A stretch of DNA of 64,000 bases from Yponomeuta sedellus (taxonomy: Eukaryota; Arthropoda; Insecta; Lepidoptera; Yponomeutidae): assembly GCA_934045075.1 (NCBI GenBank), contig OW203729.1, positions 11,414,704 to 11,478,703 on the forward strand. The letters run 5' to 3'. This document shows positions 12,219-23,633 of the stretch, piece after piece; within the stretch, counting starts at the first letter, position 1; each line of letters opens with the position of its first letter. A program made the position numbers and the translations under genes. Below the pieces are notes generated by a model, which worked only from the letters and a program-made list of their open reading frames with translations, ran no database searches and was not told the DNA's origin.

Positions 12219-12455
12219 GCCTTCTCTCAGAGAGGTCATAGGCCTACTAATTTTCACGCGTGTCCACCGCGGCTTGGCGGTGTGAACACCTCAGACACTC
12301 AGGTATCCTTACGATGTTTTCCTTTACAGTCGGCAAGTGATATTAGATTAGACTATATTATTAGGTAGTATTTATTGCATACCATACATTTTGAGAGATA
12401 CGTCCTTCCGAACGACAGGACGGAGTTCTACCGCTGCGCTATCACCGCTTTTACC
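12219..12455 (-). mobile_element. tRNA-derived SINE (family T), decayed
   Basis: On the minus strand a GATAGCGCAGCGGTAGAAC A-box-like start is followed by the core GTAAAGGAAAACATCGTAAG and the tail motifs CTGAGTGTCTGAGGTGTTC and CTCTGAGAGAAGG, in the order of the other family T copies. The B-box region is not recognisable. It is old and noncoding. Confidence 0.6.
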
Positions 12456-13288
12456 CTACGTAGACTAAATCAACAAAGTAGAGAGTGTAATAAAATACAC
12501 CTATTTTTCAAACCTTCTACTCATTAATACCAGTAACTTTTACTATGAGGATAACTTTGAAAACGCCGATAAAATATAAGCAAAGTATGGCGACGCGAGA
12601 CGCGAGTTTTAAATCTCATAAGTCGCGACTTCACGATGTCACATACAGTACTTAAACTGTCAAATTGTGACGTTTCAGCTCCATAAAACACGTGACTTCG
12701 CGCCATTGCATTAGGTATGCTGCTGTTCCATCCACAGAACATAAAAAAAGAGTAGAAGTAGCGACATGACACATTAGTACGAAAACCAGTGTAACCAAAC
12801 TGATACTTACAAACCAAACGCACACTATGAATGCCAACCTGCCATTGGTAAATAAAGTCAATGCCGAAAAGGTGTACATCATAAAAGTTTCAATTAAAAT
12901 ATGCACCTTTTTATAATGTTAACAATGATCAAAGTCAAATGACAATGATGAAATTAAGGTTGACATTTTGTAGTAACGCTACTCTACACTAGATGGAACT
13001 ACCGCCGCGTCGGAGCGAAAAGAACTTTTACCCACTAAGACAGAAAGTTCAAAATTGAAAAACAAGTACATTCACAGTTTGGGATGGGACAATGCGAATT
13101 CTAGTTTGTCGATAGGGAGAACCTATCGACAAATTATACTCGTACAAACAGTTTACACATTAACGGCCGAATATGAATACTGGTACTTAGAAGTATTTTT
13201 AGCTATTTCATTTTGCCTGCGGGTTGACTGGTAGAAAATGCATCTTTTCTACATTATCTTTTTTGCAATATAGTATATTTCATTACAA
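12456..13288. other. Stretch without genes; small hairpin at 13104-13132
   Basis: Minus-strand frames at 12524-12906 have no recognisable domain and overlap each other, so they are not called. A 12-bp inverted pair (TTTGTCGATAGG and its complement) lies at about 13104-13132. Confidence 0.45.
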
Positions 13289-13749
13289 GTGCGGAAAGGC
13301 TGTCATTGCAAAGAGTACCGACAAGTTGCAATGACGGTTCCGCACGTATACTGAACGACTATTTTTAATACAGTTGCGAAAAAAATAAGCAATTTAATAA
13401 AGAAAAAATATTTAGAAAATGGCGCCAACCGTAAAAAAATATAAGCAGAGATTTTTTTTCTTCACCCATTCTAGAAGGCAAAGGGAACTATGCCCATACA
13501 GCCAAGTCTTCAGAAGAATTTTTTTATTGATATGAAATGAAAATGAAATTTAATGAGATGAAATGAAATGAAACGTAACTTAACTCATTCAATCAAATAT
13601 TTTCTTTTTAATAGACATTATTTTGACAGTTAGGAAAGAAAACGCACGAGTGCGGGAAAGGTAAAAAAAAGCACGAGTGTGTAATAGCCCATATCCCGCA
13701 TGCTATACGTCCGTGTAATACGTCACTTTTTGAGCAACTGTATTAAAAA
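13289..13749. repeat. Fold-back repeat with two nested inverted pairs
   Basis: The first pair is GTGCGGAAAGGCTGTCATTG (13289-13311) with TTGCAATGACGGTTCCGCAC (13326-13345). The second is TTTTTAATACAGTTGC (13362-13377) with its complement at 13734-13749. GCACGAGTGCGGG and GCACGAGTGTG motifs sit between. It looks like one or two MITE-type elements; target duplications are not evident. Confidence 0.5.
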
Positions 13750-14103
13750 AGAATTAACACTAATAGGGTACATAGACGCACAAATAAACCAATGTGGTAG
13801 ATTTCATATTTTAAAATGTTATGTCTTATTTAAAACTAGCTTTAACCCGCTGCTTCGCGGCCGTTAGAAATTATAACACGGGAAATATAATGTATTCTAC
13901 GACTCAATTCAGATCTTTGTCTGTACTTTGATCTGTACGCCATGTTTCATACGTTATACAAATTTTATTGACGATGGTACTAATATATTTCATTTGTACG
14001 CAAGAGTCTATCCTGGAAGTGAAGCACATTTTTTTTGGTACTGCTGCATCACATAAGTGCCACCTTCCGCCATTTTTAGTGTTTATGAAGTTTAAAAATT
14101 AAT
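13750..14103. other. Stretch without recognisable genes
   Basis: AT-rich sequence with no supportable ORF, RNA or repeat copy. Confidence 0.5.
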
Positions 14104-14275
14104 TTAGAGGCTAAAAATTTCACCCATGCCGGGATTCGAACCCGCAACCTCTGGCTATCCGTGCCAGCGCTCTACCAATTGAGCGAAATTGGTGAAATTT
14201 TTAGCCTCTAAATAGGTTTTTAAATTTGTCCTTAGCACGGGTTAGTGCATTAAAAATAAAAAAAGTATGTTTATG
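14104..14275 (-). mobile_element. tRNA-like fold-back element, copy A
   Basis: A tRNA-like segment (about 14118-14190, minus strand: GCTCAATTGGTAGAGC A box and GGGTTCGAATCCCGG B box) is bracketed by inverted copies of GGTGAAATTTTTAGCCTC (14104-14124 and 14191-14212). The right copy continues with AATAGGTTTTTAAATTTGTC, CTTAGCACGGGTTAGTGC and an A-rich end. The same parts recur at 16528-16883 and 62321-62500. It is not a functional tRNA gene: the flanking tail is shared by all copies. Confidence 0.7.
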
Positions 14276-14512
14276 AAGTGTTCATGAAAATGCTTTGAAT
14301 ATATTGTGTTCATCGTCGTTTTGAACCAATTTTGCCTTCCTGTCGCTGCCATCCATTTTAATTTCGTATCCGGTTCCTTAGAAAACTAAACGAAAACTCA
14401 CTTCCAAATTGTTTTGATTCCGAGAGGGTAGTTGTAACATTGCCTCGGTTTTCTGTTATCAAAGTTACTTCGATAGTTTCTTAGATATTTCGGTCACTGA
14501 TAAACTGGTGAA
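14276..14512. other. Stretch without recognisable genes
   Basis: No ORF or repeat copy supported. Confidence 0.5.
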
Positions 14513-14701
14513 GAAAATATATATCGCGATCTACATAGATCGCGATATATATTTTCTCATGTCATATCTTGTATGAAAAGTAGTAATGTATGAGCTCCAA
14601 TGACAGTTTTCACATGCACAACGACCAGCCGGCGACCGGAGCTCATACATTACTACTTTACCCGGCCTGGCGACCGGACGGCGACCGGTTGCATGTGAAA
14701 A
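14513..14701. repeat. Cluster of long, interleaved palindromes
   Basis: First hairpin: perfect 21-bp arms at 14513-14533 and 14536-14556 (core ATATCGCGATCTA) around a 2-base centre. Second: perfect 20-bp arms at 14579-14598 and 14638-14657 (AGTAGTAATGTATGAGCTCC). Third: perfect 12-bp arms at 14607-14618 and 14690-14701 (TTTTCACATGCA), which interleave with the second pair. GGCGACCGG occurs three times between the arms. There is no ORF and no match to the other repeats here. Confidence 0.9.
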
Positions 14702-16514
14702 GGCACTTATGAAGTAGGTATAAAATAACAACAATTATTTTACCTACTTAGACGAATTGGAATTTACAATACCTAAGTACCATTAAGTATGTTACTAAGT
14801 CATAGACAATTATCGATAGATTTTTATCATGTATGCCCCCCCCCCATCCGTAATTGAGTAGAATTCAAATTATGACAGAAATTTCTAGAGAAGGTACACT
14901 TTCTTCGATGAAAATTTAACTTTACTAACCAGTAAATAAAGGTGGTTTCTCTTTGTCATATTCGGATTGGTTTCCGTGTTCATGTCATTACACATTTAAT
15001 TAAAAATACAATGAAATACGTCTTACCGATGAAATATTATGGCATGATCGGTATATTTTAGTCCCCAGCTTTTATTTTTGCTCTCTAACACAGCACAACA
15101 AGGCATTTTAATCAAGTTTTCACCATTTTTTTCTTTACTAGAAGCGCACGGCAACTGAAGTAAACAAAACTGTCACCGACTACGCATAGGCAATACATTG
15201 CTAATGTGAGGCACGCGGGAACCGCCCACTTACGACTTCTACTCTTTTTTTATGTTCTGTGGTTCCATCATACATGTCATGTCTATCCCTTCGGATCAGA
15301 CACTAAAATTATGGAAAAAATAATGTGTTTGCAACGATGTAAACCTCTTTTACCTCTACGACATCCATTCTAAATTCCTTTCAGGTTTTTACTTGCTATT
15401 TCACCTTTTGACGAAAGATTATTACTGACACTTTTTACCTACCGAATAACAAATTCTTTTTCCTGTTTATTCTGATAAGTATTCTTTTTACAGTTTGTCA
15501 CGTTGTGTGTTTTCTTCAATGCCTTGAACGGCTCAGGTTTCGATTTACTCTGGTAGCACCATAGAATTTTGTAGGCTGACATCTCTTCTTTAGGTCTGTT
15601 TTGATGAGAGGCCGCCTGAGATTGGTTGTTGCATTGTTTGGGTTGCCATAGGAAATCTAGTTACCCCATTTCAGGGAAAAATAGTAACTTCAGGTATTGA
15701 TGAATATCATTTATTTAATTAAAAGATAGAAAAATAATAACATAATAAACAAAGACTAAATACAGCTAGTAATGAAAAAATACAAGTAAATGTTATTTAC
15801 ACAATATGGAAATTTTGGAATATTGTTTTAGGAGATAATAATTTTCGGATTATGGCCACCCAAGCATAAGATTGAGAGTTGTGACATGAATGGCTGCTTG
15901 TATAAATTGGGCTAGATTTGTAGCTTGAAGCATCTGGTGATTGACGGAGGTCTGGTCCTCCATTGTGAGCAGACTTGGCTCAGATGGCGTCGAAGCAGCC
16001 CATTTAAATCATATTTGGTAGCAGCAGGGACCCTGTAAGTAAATACTTATATGGAAAGCTGTGTGTGGAATCTTGTACAATTCAGGTTAGGTCATCTCTC
16101 ATATTCTTGGCTATTTTCAGGAAATATCAGACCCATGCTAAGGGGTAAAGGAGGGATTACCAGCGTTGAGACCATCCTTAGTTGCTGAATGTCTTCGGTA
16201 AGATTTATCCTGATTTAATAATTGCCTGCCACATGCTTAAGCCATTTGCAATCTTCTAATAGAAGCAATTTTCTTCCTTTCAGCTGTATAGGGTTTATTA
16301 ATTTATTTTGTTTATTTATTTATTCATTTTATAGCTTTTAGTGCTTGTTGACTTTTGGAGATTTCGTTTGGGACAGTGTTCTCTTTTCGCTGCAGAGAAA
16401 CAGCTGCTATTTTTGGCTGCCGGATTGACTTCACATGAAGGGTGCTTCTAGACAAGGTCTGTGAAACAATTTAAATTATTATTATAAAGTAGCGAATTTA
16501 AAGTTAGGATTTAA
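14702..16514. other. Long stretch without recognisable genes
   Basis: AT-rich, with a run of 10 C at about 14837. Stops occur in all frames and no transposon copy could be supported. Confidence 0.5.
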
Positions 16515-16527
16515 AGACATAAATATA

Positions 16528-16883
16528 TGAAGTGATGGCATGGGTGAAATTTTTAGCCTCTAAATAGGTTTTTAAATTTGTTCCTTAGCACGGGTTAGTG
16601 CATTAAAAATAAAAATAGTATAATCATGTGGGTACAGTGATATCGTTCCGATGTTAAAACCTAACTGCAAAGTAGGTAGTCGGGGCTGTAAGTAATGCAA
16701 TTTGCTTAAGTCAGATGTCGCTGCCTGTACGTAATACAGAGAATATTGTAAAGAGGTTCGAAATTTCACTGATGCCGTGAGTCGCCCATTGGCTCAATTG
16801 GTAGAGCGCTGGCACGGATAGCCAGAGGTTGCGGGTTCGAATCCGGCATGGGTGAAATTTTTAGCCTCTAAATAGGTTTTTTT
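16528..16883 (+). mobile_element. tRNA-like element, copy B, with 13-bp target duplication
   Basis: The 356-bp unit is flanked by AGACATAAATATA at 16515-16527 and 16884-16896. Its left part is the family tail (CATGGGTGAAATTTTTAGCC ... CTTAGCACGGGTTAGTGC, A-rich). About 160 bp of unrelated sequence follows, then a tRNA-like segment and a second GGTGAAATTTTTAGCC ending in a T run. The whole composite seems to have moved as one piece. The order tail-spacer-tRNA-tail differs from the inverted arrangement of copies A and C. Confidence 0.7.
16783..16854 (+). pseudogene. tRNA-like pseudogene inside a repeat
   Basis: The 72-nt segment folds as a cloverleaf: acceptor arms CGCCCAT and ATGGGTG (one G-T pair), D arm GCTC/GAGC, anticodon stem CTGGC/GCCAG, and a T arm with one mismatch (GCGGG/CCGGC). 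The 7-base anticodon loop ACGGATA has C, not T, at position 33, and the anticodon would read GGA. The same segment recurs in two other repeat copies with a shared flank, so it is a mobile tRNA derivative and not a working tRNA gene. Confidence 0.65.
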
Positions 16884-16896
16884 AGACATAAATATA

Positions 16897-19800
16897 ATTA
16901 TTGAATTTGATGGCAATCTGATTTTAAGTAGGGACTAACAACTTTAGACAGTGTAACTGGTGAACCAATATTAGAACCAATTTCTGTAGCGAACCCGCTC
17001 TGCTCTGAGCTTTTGAAAATTTAATTATGTAATTGTCTGGGTTTAGATACTAAGGTTTCACAATTATACGATTGCTACTGTATGTAAATAAACGTTAGGT
17101 AATAAAGATTGTGCTTAATACTAACCGTTTTCTTTTATCCCCTTATATTAAGGCCCTGATAGCTCAAAGCTTCCAGACAATCTTCAGATTTTTGGTGGCT
17201 CCGGCCACATTTTCAGTATCAACATTTCTGTTCTGTCGACTACTGTTTCCTCACTACCGGGCAGGAAGTAGTTATGTCGCAAGTTTTAAAATAAATACAG
17301 TGTTTACAAAGTCATATACATTTAATAATTTATTAGCTGTCTCGGCAAATTTCGTACCGCCACAGAATCCGTTTTAAACGATTCTTGGTATCATGGCAAC
17401 GTATTAAATAAATATCTTAGAGTTTGATTTGAATAAAGATAACGGTTACATTAAAATGTTATCCAACGGAAACACATTACCGGGATACCAAGTTTCCTAT
17501 GTCTCTATTCAGATATGTCCATTTGTATGCCAATGTAACTCCATTCAGCCGTCGTGATTGAGTAACAAATATTTAAAAATCTTCACAAATTTTCACATTT
17601 ATAATAGTTAGTAGGTTTCGAAGAACCCTTTAATTTTCTAATGAAAAAGAAAACACCATTCCATGAAACACTTGTAAAATCTTCACCACCGACTATTTCA
17701 ATGAAAAAACTTTGATTAAAATATCCTGTGGTGGACATTTTACAAGAAAAAAACGTAAAGTATACGTAAACGTAAGGAGTGTTTTACGGTACCTAATCGT
17801 GTTTTTAATTTTTACGGTCTTACCGTTAGTCTTTTTAGACTCTTGATGCAGATAGCAACAGATTTTGTATTTTATGCCCAAGTTTTCCTATATTAATTGC
17901 CGTTAAAAGTTTGGTTTTTCGCCATTTTAAACTAATCCAAATTCCAAGCTGCCAATTCAAAATAACCTACTGAAAAAACAGTAAACAGAAAAAATGCCCG
18001 CTTTATAGCCCAACTAATTTACCAAACAGTTCGAACTTTAATGGTTTAGTAATTAACTTTGAAGAGGAAAATAAACGTGTTTTGAGTAGATATCAGTTTC
18101 AAATTACATTAATGATGGGGATCGGACAAGTACTTTGTTTTTGAGAACTTGATACTACATTCAAAGCGAAAAACATAGGTACAATATGATTATGTACGTA
18201 CGTTGACATTCTATTTTCTATAGGGTAACATTTAAACTAACAGAAACAAAATACGGCTTTTAGTGAGTAAGAAAATATTTTCTGTCAATGGCTAAGGAGG
18301 CATTGTCCGTTAAATATTAACGTCAATATTGACGTTAGTTAGAAATGTACAACATTTTAAAGGTCTTCTCAGCTCTAGATCTGATGGTTTCTTAGCTCTG
18401 CATATTTATTTATCTCTGTCTCTCACCAGGCGGATGAGTTCGATGGCACTTGCGATTCCGGTATAGGGACTCCCTTAGGTTTCTCAACCAGGATTTCTTT
18501 TCCGCAAGAGACTGCAAACTTCAACTGATTTAGAAGGCCTTATGTTTGTTTGTACTAACCATTCGTTAATTACCTGGTTAGAGTGCACGTATGTTAAGTT
18601 TGATGTGCTGCTAACTGCACAGGAAATACCAACCCCTTATTGATATTTCTTGACTTAGAAAGTATGTAGAAGAAAAATAATCAGAATAAAGCAAGAACGA
18701 TAACACTACTGCGTGTAATAATAAACAATTTTTGTATGGACAATATCGCAAAATAAATAGTTAACTGTAGTGCTGTCTGTTCGAATTTCTCAGAAAAAAA
18801 CGTGACGGAACGTTACTTAAGTATATACTTAATAAAAGCGGATTCCGCTTCTTGACTCGTATCAAATTTGACGCGATAAATGAATATTTCCTGTAGTATT
18901 TAACGTAATAAACTGAATTATATTGACTTTGTACTAAGTATGTAGGATGGCTGCAAAATTTGCCAATAAAATAAATATTTTCCGCTTTTAATTCGGAACG
19001 GTGAAAACGCTATCCGCCATGTTGAAAGCATCTTTGGCTTGTAAACAAACATCTACCACCAGTCAGAGCCAGTGGACATTGATTATTATAGAACTTACAT
19101 CAAAGTGATCTTCACGTAAATACACCCGAGTTTCAGTCGATAAAGTATCGGGGTCTCTTTTGGCAAGTTTGAGCCATTTTTTCGTATGTTTATTTCACTG
19201 GGTACACGAATCCGCAACTTCCCGGGGGTCTTTATTGACATGTTTTTGCATTCTCGAACAATGCAATAATGATAATTGCTATATTTTGCATGTAAACTCG
19301 ATGCAATCATGGTTGCGTTGTTGTTATTTAACTATGCTCACAAACCACTCACAGACGTTGAATGTCAAACTTTGTTTACAAGTCTTCAGGTCTTCAAACA
19401 ATAGAAGCTGGCTGGCTGACCACGTTTCTGGCTGTTTAGCAAAGCAAAGTTTTAAAATATATTTTTTTTTGCTTTTAAGTCCCCAAAAAATATAGTAAAA
19501 TATTTTTTGGTCTAATGGAAGAGATATTTACCATTTAAGACTTACTTGAAAAGAGAGTCAAATAGCTGATTCAGAAATCGGCTGTATATCGGGATCACAA
19601 AACAAATCTGTTCTGTGCAATTCAGTTTCCTGTCAACTTTGCTGTTAATAGACCGCGGATTGGCAATTTCACTCAGGTTTCCTCAAGATATTTTCCATCA
19701 TTGTTAATTAATTAATCACTAATAAACACTGCCTTATAGTGTCTATAGAAATTGTCATGAACAGCAGGAGGTTCATGAAGGTTCACTTACTATAATATAC

Positions 19801-20525
19801 AATAACATACATATTGAGTGATAAGGCCTCTGCGGGTCTGTCAGGCCATGAACCTTGACGTGTCAACCTAGGGCGGACTACTTCCTTACTCCACGCGACG
19901 CACGTCGCTCCGACCACCTACTGTAGCAGATTGAGTTACTGTCTCTTAATTATTTCAGTCCCTCACAAATGATATGATTAACTTGGGCCCTCTACTGAAT
20001 AACGTTAAGAGGACTTAGCGCTCACTCGGAATGCGTAATGATTCTCCGGATTGGATACAAGTGCCGAGGATTAGGCATTAATGTTCGTTTCATGATAGAT
20101 GGTTAGGTATAAGAAACCTCTATATTTGCTTAGGATTAAGAACCGCTTCTCTATTATTTAACGATCCACTATAAGGGGTTATCCATCTCCAGTTTCAGAA
20201 GTGTCAAAATAGGATGCAATTCATAGATGTTGTGACTTACAAAATGAAGTCGTACTTAATACATAATATTCCTGCTGGTAACTTCATGACTTTTAAAGCC
20301 TTTTTTCTTTTATTAGGACTTTTTACAAAATCAATGCTGTTCTATTTTCAAAGGAGTGAAAATAAACTTTTTAGAAACAAAATTGTTGACTTGAAAATCG
20401 AGAAAACAGAATTATACACAATTTGTTACGTAGTAAAACCAGACCAAAAATATGTTAAAAATATAATGGAGATATGTACTGCGCCGTATTTTTTTTAATT
20501 TTACTTATTAGGTTCACTTGATGTT
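16897..20525. other. Long stretch without recognisable genes
   Basis: Apart from small inverted structures, nothing is supported. CTTGTAAAATCTTCACCAC (17671-17689) pairs imperfectly with 17728-17746, and a perfect 20-bp palindrome TAACGTCAATATTGACGTTA lies at 18318-18337. Short frames at 17111, 19160 and 20214 have no domain or motif and read as chance frames in AT-rich DNA. Confidence 0.45.
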
Positions 20526-21054
20526 AAAAAAACCGGCCAAGTGCGAGTCAGACTCGCGCACCGAGGGTTCCGTACAAACCTGTATTATAGACCTGAGTAT
20601 TTGGTATGAATTTCAATTTAATACCTCTACGCGTTTATGAGGAAATGGGTAGTAAGTTTAAAATTATTAAAAAAATATATATTATGTGATGTAACTAAAA
20701 ATTTATGGTTTTCGTAATTTTTCCTTTATCTATGCTATAAGACGTTGCTTCGTACCAAATTTCAAGATTCTGAGTTCACGGGAAGCACCCTGTAGGTTTT
20801 GATTCCCTTGCAAGTGTCGAAAATTTGCGGCATAAACGGCTGTATCTTTTGATTGCGTTGGCTTAGAAGTTTGATTTTTTCACAGCTTCAAGGAACAGTA
20901 GACCTGAGTAATTGATATAAATTTCAGCTTCATACCTCCACGCGTTCCTGAGAAAAAGGGTCTTGACAGACGGACGGACGGACGGACAGACGGACAACAA
21001 AGTGATCCTATAAGGGTTCCGTTTTTTTCTTTTGAGGTACGGAACCCTAAAAAG
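20526..21054 (+). repeat. 520-bp interspersed repeat (ACCGGCCAAGTGCGAGTC family)
   Basis: Plus-strand partner of the copy at 6981-7503, nearly identical over its whole length. It shows the GCGAGTCAGACTCGC palindrome, TATATATTATGTGATG, TTTGCGGCATAAACGGCTG, the GGACGGACGGAC tract, and ends GGTACGGAACCCTAAAAA. No ORF is credible; the minus-strand frame at 20863-21213 is a shadow. The pair makes a 13-kb-separated inverted repeat. Confidence 0.8.
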
Positions 21055-21369
21055 AGTTACAGTAGTACTATTGGCAAATAAATGGGGGGTATAATAAATA
21101 AAATTCACGATATTGCTTTTGCTGACCGTCGAGTGACGATACGCTAGATACGCTGATGCTGTGCACACTCGACTAAAGGAAGGCCAATGAGACGAGATAA
21201 AGAATGTAAACAAAGTTTCAGGCGTTCAAAACATTTTTATTTGAATAAATTATGGTTATACAAATTTTGGATTCCCTATTCTAATCGCTGTCGTCTGTTA
21301 GTCAAACATGATTCACCGGAAGAGTACGAATCAGCCATATTTATGACGAAACTATCCATAGTTTTGTTA

Positions 21370-21728
21370 TCAACCCTTATATATCCCCACTGCTGGGGCA
21401 CGGGTCTCTTCCTGCATCGCAGGAAGGTTAGGCCATACTCCACCACGGGGGCCAAGTCCGGGTTGGTGGAGGATTGTGAGACAGTGGCGGGCCTCACTGT
21501 CAGAAGTTATCAAGCCGCCCATAAGGCCTCTGACATGGCTTAACGACTGCCATTATATGACAGCCGGCACCAACGGCTTAACGTGCCTTGCGAAGCACGG
21601 AAGCGCTCGGAAAAATGCCACTAGCGGTAGTCACGGGACGCTCACCCATCCTGTACCTGACCGCGCCTGTTGTTGCTTAACCAAGTGATTGATTCCAATC
21701 ACTCGGTTTGCCTAGGCCACGAGCGCTT
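21370..21728 (-). mobile_element. 5S rRNA-derived SINE, full-length
   Basis: On the minus strand it runs from AAGCGCTCGTGGCCTAGGC, through the 5S-like promoter (TTAAGCAACAACAGGCG, GGTCAGGTACAGGATGGG, TGAGCG in place of TGACCG), the body GCACGTTAAGCCGTTGG and CCTCCACCAACCCGGAC, to the tail GTGCCCCAGCAGTGGGGA and AAGGGTTGAT. It is one of the best-preserved copies. It lies inside the inverted-repeat element 21168-22514, so it inserted after it. Its 5' end abuts the hairpin at 21746-21777. Confidence 0.9.
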
Positions 21729-21745
21729 GATTCGCTCGAACGCTC

Positions 21746-21777
21746 GATTGATAATACTATCCATAGTATTATCAATC
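21746..21777. repeat. Perfect 15-bp-arm hairpin
   Basis: GATTGATAATACTAT (21746-21760) is followed after two bases by its exact complement (21763-21777). It lies 18 bp beyond the SINE head. Function unknown. Confidence 0.8.
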
Positions 21778-22514
21778 ATTTAATTTAATTTATTTGGAGA
21801 AAATACAGGCACAGGTAATGAATGTTTTTTACAATATTGGTTATGGACTTATCTGTCCTATGAAACATTTCTCACTTACAGTTAAGGCAGGCAATGTAAA
21901 AGCGAGAGGCGCATACTATAGTCTAACATGCAAAAAAAAGATTTTATTAAATAGAACCAGGTATAGGCCATTGAGATGAACAAATTACATGGTTATTTAG
22001 CTACACACGCAATCAGAATATAACAAATTATAAACCCTTACCTTAAATTGAGACAACGAATTATTGAATAAGTCAACCGAGGCCAGGCGCTTGTTGTAGG
22101 TTTCACAGATTCTGCGAAGTAAGGCCCTAAGATCGGCATTCGTGTTACTCTTGTGGATAGCAAAGAGGTCAGTTGAACGCGTAACTCGAGATGGAACTCT
22201 AAAGTTTAATTGTTCTAAAAGTTGTCAATATGGCTATAAAAATTGTCCTCGTATCACTTCGAACGCCATCTAAACAAGAATGAACTATTATAGTTCACAA
22301 AATGGCGGATGAAACCAAATGTTGACAACTGCCGTACTGAAAGTTTTCCTGTACCACGAAATACGCAACGACAGCTGTCGTCGACCAAATGACGCCATTA
22401 CTGCATACGTGTGACAAGGACAGAGATAGTAATCGCTCACTATCGCTATGTAACTCAGTAACGGTCCGTTTGTTTACATTCTTTATCTCGTCTCCTTAGT
22501 CTTCCTTTAGACGA

Positions 22515-23364
22515 GTATTTCATATTTTGCACGATATATTTCTTGCCACATCATCAAGTTTTGCCCGATTTGGCCCCTGTGAAATTAAGCGGCTTGGTGG
22601 CTAGACATTTATAACAAGAAGGTGATAGCTGAAACTGAGGCCTTCAGGGTTTGACAAACAAAATTTTCCCAACACGTCTTCAATATACGTGGTTTCAGCC
22701 GATTATAGGTTTGAAAAACGTTGAAAATTATTTATAAATGTTTCAATGAAATATTCCTTCGTACAATTGAACGATTCTGTACAGTCTAGGGTAAACAAAA
22801 AAAAAATCCTCTCTAATTTACGTGTAAGGCAAAAATAATGTATGATTAATTCACCGTCTTGATGGCGAGATTAATACGTCAAAAGTTAATACGAGAGTAA
22901 TGCGATAAATAAATAGTACTAAGCGTTCTGATCTAGACTTCCAGACGGATGGACAAGGTGATACTAGGGTACCTTGTTAACTAGGAAACCCTAAAAACCA
23001 GTTACATGAAATGAAAAAAATGCAACTGTTTACACACGCTAACGAACCAACCGCAAAAATCGTGGAGAATTAAATTATCAGACTCGCTCCAGTGTTTGAA
23101 TGGACGCTCAATCAAAACATTGAACATTTGATCTCGTTTCCCATCCGAAATAAACGGGCTGTTTGTACAAAGTTTGCAAATACGTTGCAACATTTCGGTA
23201 TGCTGGTTTTGTTTTCTTCTTTTGCATTTCGTGCTGTTTCGTCTCAGATTCAAGGAAGTTTATTTTACAGGAATTTCAATTCGGAGAAGAAACACACCGT
23301 TTGCATGACTTATGTAATTTTGGTAGCGATGCAATGCGCTGTTCCTACCGTGTTTACATTAGAT
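22515..23364. other. Stretch without recognisable genes
   Basis: A CAGACGGATGGACAAGG ... GGAAACCCTAAAAACC motif near 22942-22998 may be the worn end of a 520-bp-type repeat. Overlapping frames at 23002-23372 on both strands have no recognisable domain. Confidence 0.4.
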
Positions 23365-23470
23365 TAGATTAATACTCTTTATTGCACGCTCATACAGTTT
23401 AAGAGTAGGTACATGAAAAACTTTAATACCTAAGTTATGTACACAATTGGCGGTGTTATCGCTAAAAGCG
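23365..23470 (-). repeat. LINE 3' tail, minus strand
   Basis: Read on the minus strand: GCGCTTTTAGCGATAACACC ... GTGCAATAAAGAGTATTAAT, matching the order of the tails at 5745-5888 and 30243-30355 (stem, CCGCC-like box, AATAAA). Diverged and only about 100 bp long. Confidence 0.5.
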
Positions 23471-23531
23471 CTCAGCAATTAGGTATAAAATCATTAGATA
23501 CATAATACGAGTATTACCAGTGTTATTTATA

Positions 23532-23633
23532 AAAACACGATTCCTTTAAAAGACTCCATAAACGCAGTTTAAAAAAAGTCTGTGGTAGCTCTTACTTGTA
23601 CGATGTTTATGGAGTTCTAAGGAATCGTATTTT
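23532..23633. repeat. Small fold-back element, about 100 bp
   Basis: The left arm AAAACACGATTCCTTTAAAA ... CTCCATAAAC (23532-23563) is complementary to the right arm GTTTATGGAGTTCTAAGG ... (23602-23633) with few mismatches. Noncoding and MITE-like. Confidence 0.65.

Larger units (their letters stand above)
21168..22514. mobile_element. Element bounded by 45-bp imperfect inverted repeats
   Basis: The left arm (21168-21214: ACTAAAGGAAGGCC ... GAGACGAGATAAAGAATG) is complementary, with a few mismatches, to the right arm (22469-22514). The 1.35-kb interval holds a whole 5S-type SINE and otherwise AT-rich sequence with no transposase. A decayed non-autonomous DNA element is the simplest reading. 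The ends of the arms do not give a clear target duplication, so the boundaries are approximate. Confidence 0.5.

Noticed and set aside
16783..16854. Functional tRNA gene
   Set aside because: C33 in the anticodon loop, a T-stem mismatch and the same flank in two other copies mark it as part of a mobile repeat.
20214..20498. 94-codon frame
   Set aside because: AT-rich composition, no domain, no splice or promoter evidence.
20863..21213. 116-codon minus-strand frame
   Set aside because: Almost wholly inside the 520-bp repeat, whose other copy does not keep it.
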